64,000 bases of DNA from IMG/VR virus record IMGVR_UViG_3300030419_004471, positions 124,001 to 188,000 of that record; one strand, written 5' to 3'. Of this stretch, positions 1 to 7,627 are shown piece after piece; the first letter of the stretch is position 1; each line of letters begins with the position of its first letter. This stretch comes from a virus. Under the pieces are notes generated by a model that searched no databases, was not told the origin of the DNA, and saw only the letters and a program-made list of their open reading frames with translations. The translations under genes and the position numbers were made by a program.

Positions 1-391
1 AGACACCAATTAATTTAATAGTATTATACTTTATATTTCTTCTTGTAAGTTCGTTATCCCATCTTTTAAAATCTTCTTCTCTTCTATGCTCACCCATAAA
101 ATCTATAACAAATGTATCACATTCTATATCATAAAAAGTTGGATTTTCAGAACTAATCTTATTACCAGTACCAGTACCATCATCTGTCCAGTTTATATTG
201 GGACTACACATTTCTTCTAATTCATATCCATGCACAAAAAACATATCAAACTTTCTATCTAATGTATCTCTTAATACAGATATTGGATAATTTAATCCAA
301 TTCCATTATTACTTTTTAGTAGAAGTGAAATTCGGTGTTTATTTAATGTACCTAATTTTAACTCTTTATTTAATTGAGTAGTGTAGGGCAT
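1..391 (-). CDS. Hypothetical protein, 3' end outside window
   Basis: Open frame of 130 codons that begins with ATG at 391 and runs off the left edge, so the C-terminus is missing. The protein begins MPYTTQLNKELKLG and has a hydrophilic, mixed alpha/beta look with a FFVHGYELEE stretch and a C-terminal FYDIECDTFVIDFMGEH segment. I do not recognise the family. Its start codon lies directly against the stop codon of the APS kinase gene at 392, so the two are almost certainly co-transcribed. A role that uses the PAPS made by the kinase, such as a sulfotransferase, is a guess from position only. Confidence 0.7.
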   Translation of the reverse strand, partial: MPYTTQLNKELKLGTLNKHRISLLLKSNNGIGLNYPISVLRDTLDRKFDMFFVHGYELEEMCSPNINWTDDGTGTGNKISSENPTFYDIECDTFVIDFMGEHRREEDFKRWDNELTRRNIKYNTIKLIGV

Positions 392-862
392 TTATAATTT
401 TTCTAATTTGTGTAAGTGATTTATAATTTTAGAAAAAGACATATCGGGAGAATCTTCTGTTGTATCTATATCTATGAAATTTATTTCTGGTGCTTCGTAA
501 TCTTTAGCTCTAAACTTATATCTTTCTCTCTTCTCTGTAGTATGAAGATATATCTCTACGATATCTGAACTTAATTTATCTTTAAATTCTTCTCTTAGTT
601 TTCTAAATGGTGCAACTACTGAAACAACAACATCACATCCATTGTTATGAGCAAATTCTGCTATCATCTGAGCATTGCGGATATTGGTTTCTCTACCTTT
701 ATCTGAATAATCTTTGTTTACCGTTAATTTTCTTAAATCATCTCCGTCAATATGGAAAACATCTCGTCTCCAATTTCTTTTTTCGGTTTTTAAAAATTTG
801 TATAGTTTATTGCCTAACGTAGTCTTACCACTTGAAGGTTGTCCTGTAAACCAGTATATCAT
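392..862 (-). CDS. cysC: Adenylylsulfate (APS) kinase-like protein
   Basis: Predicted P-loop kinase that phosphorylates APS to PAPS, the activated sulfate donor. Residues 7-15 form the Walker A loop (GQPSSGKTT). The family signature DGDDLR lies at 39-44, followed by a GRETNIRNAQMIAEF helix and the VVSVVAPFR strand that in CysC enzymes corresponds to the SPYR region. At 156 aa it is slightly shorter than cellular CysC (about 175-200 aa) but keeps the whole core. It sits between a YkuD-like gene and an unknown gene in a tight run. A host phage pair of APS kinase and sulfotransferase would sulfate a surface glycan; the sulfotransferase is not visible here. A more general nucleotide or sugar kinase is the alternative. 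Confidence 0.8.
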   Translation of the reverse strand: MIYWFTGQPSSGKTTLGNKLYKFLKTEKRNWRRDVFHIDGDDLRKLTVNKDYSDKGRETNIRNAQMIAEFAHNNGCDVVVSVVAPFRKLREEFKDKLSSDIVEIYLHTTEKRERYKFRAKDYEAPEINFIDIDTTEDSPDMSFSKIINHLHKLEKL

Positions 863-873
863 AGAATTTATTT

Positions 874-1479
874 TTAAGTTATATCTTTTGATTCAATTAA
901 TGTATAAGAAAAAGAATTACCCCAAATACCAGCACCCTTTTTAACTATTTCCATAAAAGAATTAAAATCAGATTCCTTAGAAAATACTTGACAACCAGCT
1001 GACCATTTATCTACTTGTGTAGAACCATTAACTCTTGAACCTGCTTTATGTATATTAATACCAAATATACCTTCGTGTATATTGGATTCTAACAAATCAT
1101 AATTGTCATCTCTATTATTATCTCTATAAACCTTTATTGGTTTAGCTTGTCTTAGTGCTTCATATTTATTTTGATGCAGTCCAATCTTATGTGAACCTCT
1201 ATATTGACCTGGTTTTACAATTGCAACTCCAGCATTACTCATTATATTTTCTGTCCAATAAGAACCAGGGTCTGTTGTACAATCCCAACAATGAAAATTC
1301 CATTTACCATTTAAATCTTTATATGATAAAGTCATTTTATCATCAAACCTATTAGTAACTTTTCCATGCGTTGCTGAATTTCTAACTCCTACGATATTTA
1401 CATCGTATCCTTTGTTACCAGTGAACCACTTATAACCTTTTGATTGAACTGCTTTTTGTATTTGTTGTATTGTGTACAT
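874..1479 (-). CDS. L,D-transpeptidase (YkuD)-like catalytic domain protein
   Basis: A 201-aa protein whose C-terminal half carries the YkuD signature: His144 in GINIHKAG and Ser160/Cys163 in KWSAGCQVF, the Cys being the expected nucleophile. In cells such domains form or exchange L,D cross-links in peptidoglycan; in phages they are often found among lysis or virion genes and may act as a muralytic or wall-remodelling enzyme. The N-terminal 100 residues are rich in aromatic residues and could bind wall material. No signal peptide is visible, so the protein may need a holin or be virion-borne. It sits 11 nt upstream of the APS kinase gene. The catalytic motif is clear; the lysis role is inference. 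Confidence 0.65.
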   Translation of the reverse strand: MYTIQQIQKAVQSKGYKWFTGNKGYDVNIVGVRNSATHGKVTNRFDDKMTLSYKDLNGKWNFHCWDCTTDPGSYWTENIMSNAGVAIVKPGQYRGSHKIGLHQNKYEALRQAKPIKVYRDNNRDDNYDLLESNIHEGIFGINIHKAGSRVNGSTQVDKWSAGCQVFSKESDFNSFMEIVKKGAGIWGNSFSYTLIESKDIT

Positions 1480-1500
1480 ATTCCTTGTATTTAGTTGTTA

Positions 1501-2058
1501 TTAATTTAGTAAATATCCATAAGGAGTTGCTGATATATCTTGTCCTATTGGATAGTATTCCAATTTCATTGATACAGTCATAGTTCTTTGAATGTATGGA
1601 TTAAAGAATTCTCCAGCAGCTTCTAAAGAAATTAAACCACTATGAGATTGACCTGCATCATAAACAATGACTTCATTCCAAACAATATATTCTTGGTCAC
1701 CTGGTATTTCTACTCCAGCATATTTGTTATCTGGATTTTCCCAAGTGTATGTACCAAGATCTAATAGTTCTCCATCATCGTTTGCATCTGAATCTAAACA
1801 ATACAATGCAAAGTGTTGTCTATCTAATCTTGGGTCACCTTCATCTATTTGAAGATACAGAATAAATATCTTTTTAAGTTTTTGGTCTACCCATTTTTCT
1901 CCAGCAAATGTAGTGATAACTGAATATCTTTCACTTGGGTCAAATGTTTCACCATCTAAAGTCATTTCGAATTTAGGTAGAAGTATCTCTTCTTCTTCCT
2001 TTTTACAACTGACAGTTAGTAGTACAATTCCTAATAATATCAATAATAATTTTTTCAT
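1501..2058 (-). CDS. Putative outer-membrane lipoprotein
   Basis: Begins MKKLLLILLGIVLLTVSC, a short basic N-terminus, hydrophobic stretch and lipobox with Cys18, then an acidic linker (KKEEEE) typical of Bacteroidota surface-exposed lipoproteins. The rest is beta-rich (EMTLDGETF, YTWENPDN) without a recognised domain. I chose the ATG at 2058 over an upstream GTG at 2070 because the upstream gene stops at 2060 and a purine-rich AGAGGTGG lies just before it. Likely exported to the periplasm or outer membrane during infection. A superinfection-exclusion or envelope-modifying role is possible but not shown by sequence. Confidence 0.7.
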   Translation of the reverse strand: MKKLLLILLGIVLLTVSCKKEEEEILLPKFEMTLDGETFDPSERYSVITTFAGEKWVDQKLKKIFILYLQIDEGDPRLDRQHFALYCLDSDANDDGELLDLGTYTWENPDNKYAGVEIPGDQEYIVWNEVIVYDAGQSHSGLISLEAAGEFFNPYIQRTMTVSMKLEYYPIGQDISATPYGYLLN

Positions 2059-2059
2059 T

Positions 2060-2311
2060 TTAGTTACCACCTCTCCTCTTCTTTAATCTTTCTCTTCTTT
2101 GTTTCTGAATTTTTTCCCACTCCTCTTTGGTGTAAACCTTTATAGTTTTAGTGTTGTTACACTTATTAATAGTAGTAACAGTAACTTTTTCTTTTTCTAC
2201 TATCTTAGTGTGTATGCATTTATTTGCAGTTTGTGCTGTTCTTTGTCCTCTTTGTTGAGCGTTAGCTGTTAAGGAAAATAGAACTAATAATGTTATTAAT
2301 AAATTTTTCAT
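2060..2311 (-). CDS. Small exported basic protein
   Basis: An 83-aa protein with a signal peptide (MKNLLITLLVLFSLTANAQ) cut after an A-Q pair as in many flavobacterial exported proteins. The mature part is very basic and ends in an Arg/Lys-rich helix (KQRRERLKKRRGG). It has two Cys residues. No family recognised. The stop codon is one nucleotide from the start of the downstream lipoprotein gene, so they form a coupled exported pair. Confidence 0.7.
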   Translation of the reverse strand: MKNLLITLLVLFSLTANAQQRGQRTAQTANKCIHTKIVEKEKVTVTTINKCNNTKTIKVYTKEEWEKIQKQRRERLKKRRGGN

Positions 2312-2329
2312 AATTTTTTCTCTTTAATT

Positions 2330-3580
2330 TTATCTTGTGATTCCCTTACCGTAATCTGATTTTCTGTAATCCCTCACTCTGTATGGAATCTGATGCGATT
2401 TCCAATAGTGATTTAATGTATTTACCAAGTCTTTTACAACTGTTTTAAGTTTTTCTTTCTTTTGGTCGGTTGTGGTATCAAACATTCCTTTAGGTATCAT
2501 TCCTTTAATATAATTTTTTATTGGAAATATACCTACTTCGTTTACTGATTCGTTTGTTCTGTAAACTTGTCTTACAACTTTTCTATTTTTTAATAAATCA
2601 ATATAAACATCTAAACCCTTTCTTTCCATATCCTTTTTGAATTTGGAAAATAACTTATCATTATATTGAGAATCTCTTACTGTCTTAACAACTTTATTAC
2701 CTTTAGTTGCATATGCTACATATTGTTCATTCTCGTTTACTGATTCATAAATACCAATATTTATATTACCTGGTTCGAATTTAACTAATTTAGCTCCCAT
2801 TTCTTTACCAAACTTTTCCCATGCATCTTTATTTTTCATATAAGATGACATTCTTACTTCAAATCCTTTTCCTTTTTTAGTAATCTTTTTTAATGCTTTT
2901 GGTGAAATACCAACTTTATCCAATGCATTTATAATATCATATTTAAAATCTTTAATATTCCCTCTGTATCTTTCATTCATATTATCTTTTTTATAATCAT
3001 CATAGTTTTTCTTTGATAATTTTTGGCCACTTTCATTAAACATAGTACCAGTTTTCCAACTACCAGTGTGTTTTTTTAATACATTGTAAATCTTATGTAT
3101 CTCTGCATCATTATCATGCCCATGTCCTAATTCTATACTTAATTCACCTTTAGTGACAGGATGTTTACTGATGTAAACTCTTATTTTTCTGTTAATCTTT
3201 CTAACATCATTTTGGATTTTCAATAATTGTTTTGGAGTTACCTCAGGTTTCTTAGCGAATTTATTTTCTTCTATATCAGGTTGACCAGAATACTTTTTTT
3301 TCTTACCTAAGTTATTATCATCATCGTGGTCTCTCTTCTTAGCTCTAGTTTGAACGTGATAAAATGCGTATTCTTTTTTTAGTCTGTTAAGTATTTCTTG
3401 TTTTACTTTTTTTGGAAGTCCTTTATGTTTGGTTGATGCGTAGTCCTTTGCATCCTTTTTACTCATAGATTTAGCTGCATCTTTTACATCTTGAGATACA
3501 TCAGATGGTTTGATATCACCTTTTTTTAATCCGTGAACCATACCCATAAACTTTTGCTGTGCTATACTTTTACTTGGCAT
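2330..3580 (-). CDS. DUF3008-type N-terminus, probable virion-associated protein
   Basis: Residues 1-60 (MPSKSIAQQKFMGMVHGLKKG, then AKSMSKKDAKDYASTKHKGLP) match the DUF3008 family, small phage proteins of unknown function. The 416-aa length is far above the roughly 60-100 aa of most members, so the domain is fused here to a long lysine-rich region with separate segments, including one with HPVTKGELSIELGHGHDND, and short NESVNE linkers at about 280 and 340. The linkers suggest a modular protein, perhaps cleaved in the prohead. A TATTTATAG box and a GGAAGGA Shine-Dalgarno-like stretch precede the ATG, which fits late expression. Function unknown. Confidence 0.7.
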   Translation of the reverse strand: MPSKSIAQQKFMGMVHGLKKGDIKPSDVSQDVKDAAKSMSKKDAKDYASTKHKGLPKKVKQEILNRLKKEYAFYHVQTRAKKRDHDDDNNLGKKKKYSGQPDIEENKFAKKPEVTPKQLLKIQNDVRKINRKIRVYISKHPVTKGELSIELGHGHDNDAEIHKIYNVLKKHTGSWKTGTMFNESGQKLSKKNYDDYKKDNMNERYRGNIKDFKYDIINALDKVGISPKALKKITKKGKGFEVRMSSYMKNKDAWEKFGKEMGAKLVKFEPGNINIGIYESVNENEQYVAYATKGNKVVKTVRDSQYNDKLFSKFKKDMERKGLDVYIDLLKNRKVVRQVYRTNESVNEVGIFPIKNYIKGMIPKGMFDTTTDQKKEKLKTVVKDLVNTLNHYWKSHQIPYRVRDYRKSDYGKGITR

Positions 3581-3595
3581 AATAATTTCCTTCCA

Positions 3596-3604
3596 CTATA
3601 AATA
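3596..3604 (-). promoter_or_regulatory. TATTTATAG box, putative late promoter (DUF3008-type gene)
   Basis: TATTTATAG on the coding strand, 15 nt before the ATG, with GGAAGGA between them. No -33 box seen. Confidence 0.6.
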
Positions 3605-3631
3605 TAAAGAATGTGAAGAAAATGTATATAT

Positions 3632-4684
3632 TTAGTTATTTATGCCACCTCTTGAAGAACCTCCAGAACTTCCTCCACTTGATACTCCACCGCTTGAACC
3701 TCGTGATGAACCTCCACTACTAACACCACTTGAACTTCCTCTACTAAAATTATTTGAACTTCCTCTACTGAAAGAATTAGAAGAGTTATTGATATTTGGA
3801 ATGGATGGTCTGGAGTTAATAGTGTTATTCCAATTATTAACTGGTCTACTATTATTGTTATTATTGTTAATAGGAACTACTGGTCTACCATTATTATATC
3901 TAATAACATTATTATTAGGTACATTATTTGGATTATTATAAACTCTAACATCATTAAACCTATCTCTTAATCTATCAACAATATTATCAATAACATTATT
4001 ATTATTGTTATTATTGTTATTTACATTATTTCTTGGTTTGTTATATCTTGTACTGATTAGGTTTTCTATATTACTATTACCATTATCTATAAATCTACTT
4101 CCTCTTCCTCCTCTAACATATGCAATATTTGTATTTTCTCTACTAGAATTCCAAATTACATTGTACCCTGGATTACCCCAAGGCCCATTGTACCAATTGT
4201 TCCATGGTCTGTAAGGTCTGTGCCAATTCCAAGCCCATCCATAATTCCAATTGTTCCATCCCCAATTATTATATCCCCATCCATAATTAAAGAATGGATA
4301 GTTAAATGCCCAATCATTCCAAAATTGATATCTATTCCAATAAACATCAAATGCTGTATATGGTCTCCAATAGCTAAAACTGTAGTTAGATGTGTACCAA
4401 CTATAAGGTTGGTCCATAGCATATTGTGCAAAATCCCATCTGAATCTTGAATCTGTTCTTAGTTTCCATCTTAATTGAGAATAAGATAAGGTATCTATTT
4501 TTACATCACTTGGTACTTCTAATGCTACTTCATGCGGCCCATATAATGGGTCGTGATACATAGTTGATAATTTAAATGATGCACATCCTGTAAATAAATT
4601 TAGTATAATCAATCCAGCTATTACACCAAGTACCTTAGCTATTGCATCAGCGTAACGTGTTGATTTTTTCTCTGATTGTGTCAT
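3632..4684 (-). CDS. Trp/Tyr/Asn-rich low-complexity lipoprotein
   Basis: N-terminal membrane segment ends in a lipobox (NLFTGC, Cys34), followed by a folded-looking region (about 40-85), a block extremely rich in Trp, Tyr and Asn (about 90-180, e.g. WGYNNWGWNNWNYGWAW), poly-Asn tracts (about 215-285) and a Ser/Gly/Arg tail with repeated SRGSSGG units. Asn/Trp-rich lipoproteins of this kind are a familiar uncharacterised class in Flavobacteriia, so it may be host-derived. A textbook AGGAGG Shine-Dalgarno lies 6 nt upstream of the ATG, unusual for this host group and pointing to high expression. The start overlaps the upstream lipoprotein gene by 38 nt. A surface-coating or adhesin role is speculation. 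Confidence 0.75.
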   Translation of the reverse strand: MTQSEKKSTRYADAIAKVLGVIAGLIILNLFTGCASFKLSTMYHDPLYGPHEVALEVPSDVKIDTLSYSQLRWKLRTDSRFRWDFAQYAMDQPYSWYTSNYSFSYWRPYTAFDVYWNRYQFWNDWAFNYPFFNYGWGYNNWGWNNWNYGWAWNWHRPYRPWNNWYNGPWGNPGYNVIWNSSRENTNIAYVRGGRGSRFIDNGNSNIENLISTRYNKPRNNVNNNNNNNNNVIDNIVDRLRDRFNDVRVYNNPNNVPNNNVIRYNNGRPVVPINNNNNNSRPVNNWNNTINSRPSIPNINNSSNSFSRGSSNNFSRGSSSGVSSGGSSRGSSGGVSSGGSSGGSSRGGINN

Positions 4685-4922
4685 TTAGTACCTCCTTTTC
4701 CAATTCGTTAATTCTATTTAAAATTTTTGAAATATCTTCACGAGTAGTTTTTATTGTACTCCTAATCTCTTTCCATTCTTTAATAGTATTTGTTGTATCT
4801 TTATCTATTTCTGATAAACTTACACTTTTCGTAGTATCGTTATTTGTTTGATTCTCTTCTTTAATAACATCACTACAGGACAATCCTAACATTGTTAGTA
4901 GTCCCAGTAAAAAACATTTCAT
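4647..4922 (-). CDS. Small lipoprotein with coiled-coil, spanin-like architecture
   Basis: A 91-aa protein with signal peptide and lipobox (LLTMLGLSC, Cys16), an acidic/Thr-rich spacer and a C-terminal helix with heptad character (ISKILNRINELEKEVL). This architecture is that expected of an outer-membrane spanin subunit, but also of many small lipoproteins. The gene overlaps the next lipoprotein gene by 38 nt, which resembles nested spanin gene pairs, though the downstream protein is itself a lipoprotein and not a typical inner-membrane spanin. Transcription probably starts from the TATTTATAG box at 4939-4947. Confidence 0.65.
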   Translation of the reverse strand: MKCFLLGLLTMLGLSCSDVIKEENQTNNDTTKSVSLSEIDKDTTNTIKEWKEIRSTIKTTREDISKILNRINELEKEVLNDTIREKINTLR

Positions 4923-4938
4923 ATAATCTAATCTTTAC

Positions 4939-4947
4939 CTATAAATA
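4939..4947 (-). promoter_or_regulatory. TATTTATAG box, putative late promoter (small lipoprotein)
   Basis: TATTTATAG, 16 nt before the ATG at 4922. Lies in a 32-nt gap between the HAD gene stop and the lipoprotein start. Confidence 0.6.
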
Positions 4948-4954
4948 TAAGATT

Positions 4955-5485
4955 TTAGTGTTTTATGTGTTGTACTCTCCACTTTACATCCTTATTTCGT
5001 AGCATTCTTTTAGTAACATCTACATTCTTTTTAGAATCATCTGCGAAGTAAACATCATCATAGCCCTCATTATCAATCTTATCTTCAATCCAATCAGCTT
5101 TATCCTTTGGATTATTAGATGCTAATGCGGTTACATAAATCTTACTCATATTAATACCAATATCTTTGAGGTATTGTCTAATTGGTTTGTATGCAGCTCG
5201 TGCGGTTAGAATGTAAACTCCATCACCTCCACTACTACTAACAATTCTTCGTAGAACCGAAGTTATCTTTTTTATCTCGTTTGGATTCTGAACCTTTTCA
5301 AAATCTTTAAAATCAAATTCATCACCTGGTTTCTCTTTGTACACTGCGTATTGACCTGGTGTTAGTTTTCTTGTCTTACCTTTATTGGTAACATAAATAT
5401 ATGATGTGGTCTTTACCAGAGTATCATCAAAATCAAATACTCTGAGTTTTTTTGATTCCACAAATAAACTTCTTAATAATACCAT
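4955..5485 (-). CDS. HAD-superfamily phosphatase, PNKP 3'-phosphatase-like
   Basis: Carries the HAD motif I DFDDTL near residue 18, a motif II region (VYILTAR) and motif III/IV (FADDSKKNVDV), all of the acid phosphatase type. The FDFDDTLVKT opening and the YILTARAAYKPIRQYL region resemble phage proteins annotated as polynucleotide-kinase 3'-phosphatase-like or plain HAD hydrolases. No kinase domain is present. Substrate cannot be assigned; a nucleic-acid 3'-phosphate end or a small sugar phosphate are both possible. The ATG is only 3 nt after a TATTTATAG box, so the message may be leaderless. Confidence 0.7.
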   Translation of the reverse strand: MVLLRSLFVESKKLRVFDFDDTLVKTTSYIYVTNKGKTRKLTPGQYAVYKEKPGDEFDFKDFEKVQNPNEIKKITSVLRRIVSSSGGDGVYILTARAAYKPIRQYLKDIGINMSKIYVTALASNNPKDKADWIEDKIDNEGYDDVYFADDSKKNVDVTKRMLRNKDVKWRVQHIKH

Positions 5486-5488
5486 ATA

Positions 5489-5497
5489 CTATAAATA
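5489..5497 (-). promoter_or_regulatory. TATTTATAG box, putative late promoter (HAD gene)
   Basis: TATTTATAG occupies nearly the whole 14-nt gap after the metallopeptidase stop; ATG is 3 nt downstream. Confidence 0.6.
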
Positions 5498-5499
5498 TA

Positions 5500-5889
5500 T
5501 TACATAAATAGTTTGTAATTCTTTTCTTCGTTAACTGCTTCTATTTCATATGGATGAGTAGTATAATCATGTCCATATTTATCATAATATCTTTTAAACC
5601 AAGTAGGTGATTGTAAGTAGTGAACGTATTCGTGGATAAGAGTTTGAATAATCATTTTTCTACTTTTCATCTGAGGATAGTAAACACTAATCTCATTCAA
5701 CATTGAACAATACTCAGCGTGACATTTATCTTCTTCACCTTGAGCACCATCTTCACCACTATATTTTTCGTAGATGTTTTTGTGAAGTTCTATATAAGGA
5801 GTACATTCTTGGAATTTAGAGAACCCATAGTGCTTCTCAATCTTAGGATAAACTTCATCGATGATTTTTAACACTTTATCTTTAGTCAT
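5500..5889 (-). CDS. Zinc metallopeptidase-like protein (HEYVH)
   Basis: A 129-aa protein with a zincin signature HEYVHYLQ near residue 89 and a downstream Glu in HPYEIEAVNEE that could be the third ligand. Small HExxH proteins of this sort are frequent and uncharacterised in T4-type phages. No signal peptide, so cytoplasmic or virion-borne. It has its own promoter of the 17-nt spacer class (5907-5938), which sets it apart from the neighbouring late-type genes. It may process host or phage proteins; the substrate is unknown. Confidence 0.65.
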   Translation of the reverse strand: MTKDKVLKIIDEVYPKIEKHYGFSKFQECTPYIELHKNIYEKYSGEDGAQGEEDKCHAEYCSMLNEISVYYPQMKSRKMIIQTLIHEYVHYLQSPTWFKRYYDKYGHDYTTHPYEIEAVNEEKNYKLFM

Positions 5890-5906
5890 AACAATTATTT
5901 ACATAG

Positions 5907-5938
5907 TAAATATACGAAAAAAAATTGAATTATCCAAG
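5907..5938 (-). promoter_or_regulatory. Promoter, -33/-7 class, for metallopeptidase gene
   Basis: On the coding strand: CTTGGAT (5938-5932), 17-nt spacer, TATATTTA (5914-5907). Matches the Bacteroidota -33 TTG and -7 TAnnTTTG form. Start codon is 16-17 nt downstream. Confidence 0.75.
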
Positions 5939-5957
5939 GATTTTGGTGGATTTTTTA

Positions 5958-6575
5958 CTATATTTCTAAGAAATTTGATAAATATCCAGCTATTCTACCT
6001 GCTTTTATTTGGAAATGTTCCCATTCATTTTTTGTCATTTTGTGCTTACGTTTTACATAATCACATCCTAAACATCCTATGAATTTTTCATCTAATGTGA
6101 ATAGAGGAATAACATAAGAAGATTTATCACCAGCAGCAATTCCTGCTTCTCTTAAACCATATGTTTTCCACTTTGAATCTTTGTAATCTGGTATAAAGAT
6201 ACCATTTTTCTTACCAAGATGATTAAATGCATGTGGGTAAAGTGATACGGGAATGTTATTGAATATATTTGCTACTGAAGAAATACCTCTATTTGCTGCT
6301 TCATAGAAGATTGAAAACTTTTGAATTGATTTACCTGTTGGATAATAATTACCACCATTGTGAAACTGAGTAATCCATACTCTACATCCTTTAAATTCTT
6401 CTCTTATCTCTTCAATTTCATCTTGAATTAGATTAGAATCCAACATTACCTGTTTGATTGTATCTTTCTTTTTTGCTAATTGTTTCTTTTGGTGATTTGT
6501 AATTATCAGGTATAATATCGGTCCTACCACACCTGTGATGAATGCCCCAATAAGCTCTATAAGTCCACTTTCCAT
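5958..6575 (-). CDS. Membrane-anchored GAF-like domain protein
   Basis: Residues 5-27 form one transmembrane helix, followed by a basic helical linker and a C-terminal domain from about 60 onward that looks like a GAF sensor fold (CRVWITQFHNGG at the start, SYVIPLF and IGCLGCDYV strands, a closing amphipathic helix). GAF domains bind small molecules or serve as dimerisation platforms. The topology places the domain in the cytoplasm. It is in a tight row with small genes of unknown role. No output domain is present, so if it senses something it must act through a partner. Confidence 0.55.
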   Translation of the reverse strand: MESGLIELIGAFITGVVGPILYLIITNHQKKQLAKKKDTIKQVMLDSNLIQDEIEEIREEFKGCRVWITQFHNGGNYYPTGKSIQKFSIFYEAANRGISSVANIFNNIPVSLYPHAFNHLGKKNGIFIPDYKDSKWKTYGLREAGIAAGDKSSYVIPLFTLDEKFIGCLGCDYVKRKHKMTKNEWEHFQIKAGRIAGYLSNFLEI

Positions 6576-6579
6576 TCTA

Positions 6580-6855
6580 CTAATCTTTTACTTTTAATTC
6601 TGCGTTTTTATATAATCCTGCTACCTTATCGTCCAACTCTTTAGTATATTTTTTCTTTAACGTAGTTAATTTAAGTAATTTTTGCTTAGATTTCTCAGCT
6701 TTCTTAGGGTCTTTATCTTTATATTTTAAATAAATCTGAACTTCAGCTTTCATAGTATCAACAACTTTACCTAAATCTTTAGATATTGTTTTAACACCTC
6801 TGGCTTCTTTTATTACAAATTCTCTTATTTTGTTTATTAGTTCAGAATTATTCAT
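6580..6855 (-). CDS. Hypothetical lysine-rich helical protein
   Basis: A 91-aa, strongly helical protein beginning MNNSELINKIREFVIKEA, about a quarter Lys. I use the ATG at 6855 instead of one at 6882 because the upstream gene ends at 6857, giving a 1-nt gap, and the upstream residues are not compatible with a coupled start. No family recognised; it could be a small structural or DNA-associated protein. Confidence 0.6.
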   Translation of the reverse strand: MNNSELINKIREFVIKEARGVKTISKDLGKVVDTMKAEVQIYLKYKDKDPKKAEKSKQKLLKLTTLKKKYTKELDDKVAGLYKNAELKVKD

Positions 6856-6856
6856 T

Positions 6857-7264
6857 TTAAAATTGTCCTGCTTTCTTAACATCTTCTATTGCTTCTTGTA
6901 ACTCATCTAATGTAACAGGACATTCTAAATCTAATCCTGCTTTAAAACTTTCTTCGTTGATACCATCTTTAAAAATTATTAAAGTTGGTGCCATTCGAAT
7001 TCTATATTCTTTTTTAGCCTTTGGAGCTTTAGCTATATCAACTCTGTAATACTTAACTCCATCTATCTTATCCCAATCAGCGAATGCATTTGCTTCATTA
7101 AATTTAGCCCAAAACTCTACAACTACTATATTTGCCTCATCATCTCCAAACGCTTCCTTATGGTTTATCTTATCTTCAAAATTTGAATCATCAATAAATT
7201 CTTGGCCGAAACTATTAAATCCGCAAACTAAAGATAAGATAAATATGAATAAAAATTTTCTCAT
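6857..7264 (-). CDS. Exported thioredoxin-fold protein lacking the CXXC motif
   Basis: Signal peptide MRKFLFIFILSLVCGFNSFGQ, then a thioredoxin-like fold: VVVEFWAKFNEANAF strand-helix, YYRVDIAKAP, and the cis-Pro region RMAPTLIIFKDG. Where thioredoxins have WCGPC this protein has AKFNEA, so it cannot do dithiol chemistry. The start at 7264 is chosen because it gives a proper signal peptide and because the upstream gene ends at 7275. Probably periplasmic; could be a chaperone-like or binding module. Confidence 0.65.
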   Translation of the reverse strand: MRKFLFIFILSLVCGFNSFGQEFIDDSNFEDKINHKEAFGDDEANIVVVEFWAKFNEANAFADWDKIDGVKYYRVDIAKAPKAKKEYRIRMAPTLIIFKDGINEESFKAGLDLECPVTLDELQEAIEDVKKAGQF

Positions 7265-7274
7265 ATTTGTCCTA

Positions 7275-7607
7275 TCAGTTATTTTTTTGTATTTCATATA
7301 AACGCTCATCGATTTTATCTAACTTTTCCTTAATCTCATCAACATCATCTTGAGTGTCCATAATAGTTTGGCGAATCAGCTCATCCTTCATATCAAACTC
7401 CATTCTTTCGATAACAGGTGTTGGTAACTCTTTCGCCTCTTGAATGTCAGCTTGTAGGGAATACCACATACCAATTAATGTAGCTAGTCCTACAACTACC
7501 ATTCCTATAGTTTTTAAACTTATCGAGAAATCAGATTTTCCATCCCCATCAATATCAATTCCCATTGATGTATCTTCACCTAATTCTCTAGTACCTTTTC
7601 TTGCCAT
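7275..7607 (-). CDS. Small membrane protein with C-terminal coiled coil
   Basis: A 110-aa protein: a soluble N-terminus (GIDIDGDGKSDF, a Ca-binding-loop-like acidic stretch), one transmembrane helix (TIGMVVVGLATLIGMWYSL, about 33-51) and a C-terminal acidic helical part with heptads (VDEIKEKLDKIDERLYEI). Proteins of this design occur in marine T4-type phages near lysis or envelope genes. It could be an inner-membrane spanin or a holin accessory protein, but nothing in the sequence proves that. Confidence 0.6.
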   Translation of the reverse strand: MARKGTRELGEDTSMGIDIDGDGKSDFSISLKTIGMVVVGLATLIGMWYSLQADIQEAKELPTPVIERMEFDMKDELIRQTIMDTQDDVDEIKEKLDKIDERLYEIQKNN

Positions 7608-7627
7608 AATCTTCTTTCTTTAGTCTA

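Noticed and set aside
3642-3941. Leu/Pro-rich open frame on the plus strand
   Set aside because: Mirror image of the Ser/Gly/Asn repeat tail of the low-complexity lipoprotein.
3985-4030. Short tandem ATT/GTT repeats resembling a microsatellite or array
   Set aside because: They encode the poly-Asn tract of the lipoprotein and keep frame; there are no spacers as in a CRISPR array.
4156-4431. 91-codon minus-strand frame rich in Gly, Ile and Thr
   Set aside because: Alternative frame of the Trp/Tyr/Asn-rich lipoprotein gene; no start signals.
4647-4922. Firm call of an o-spanin with the overlapping gene as i-spanin
   Set aside because: The overlapping partner is itself a lipoprotein with no single inner-membrane anchor and coiled coil, so the pair does not meet the usual layout.
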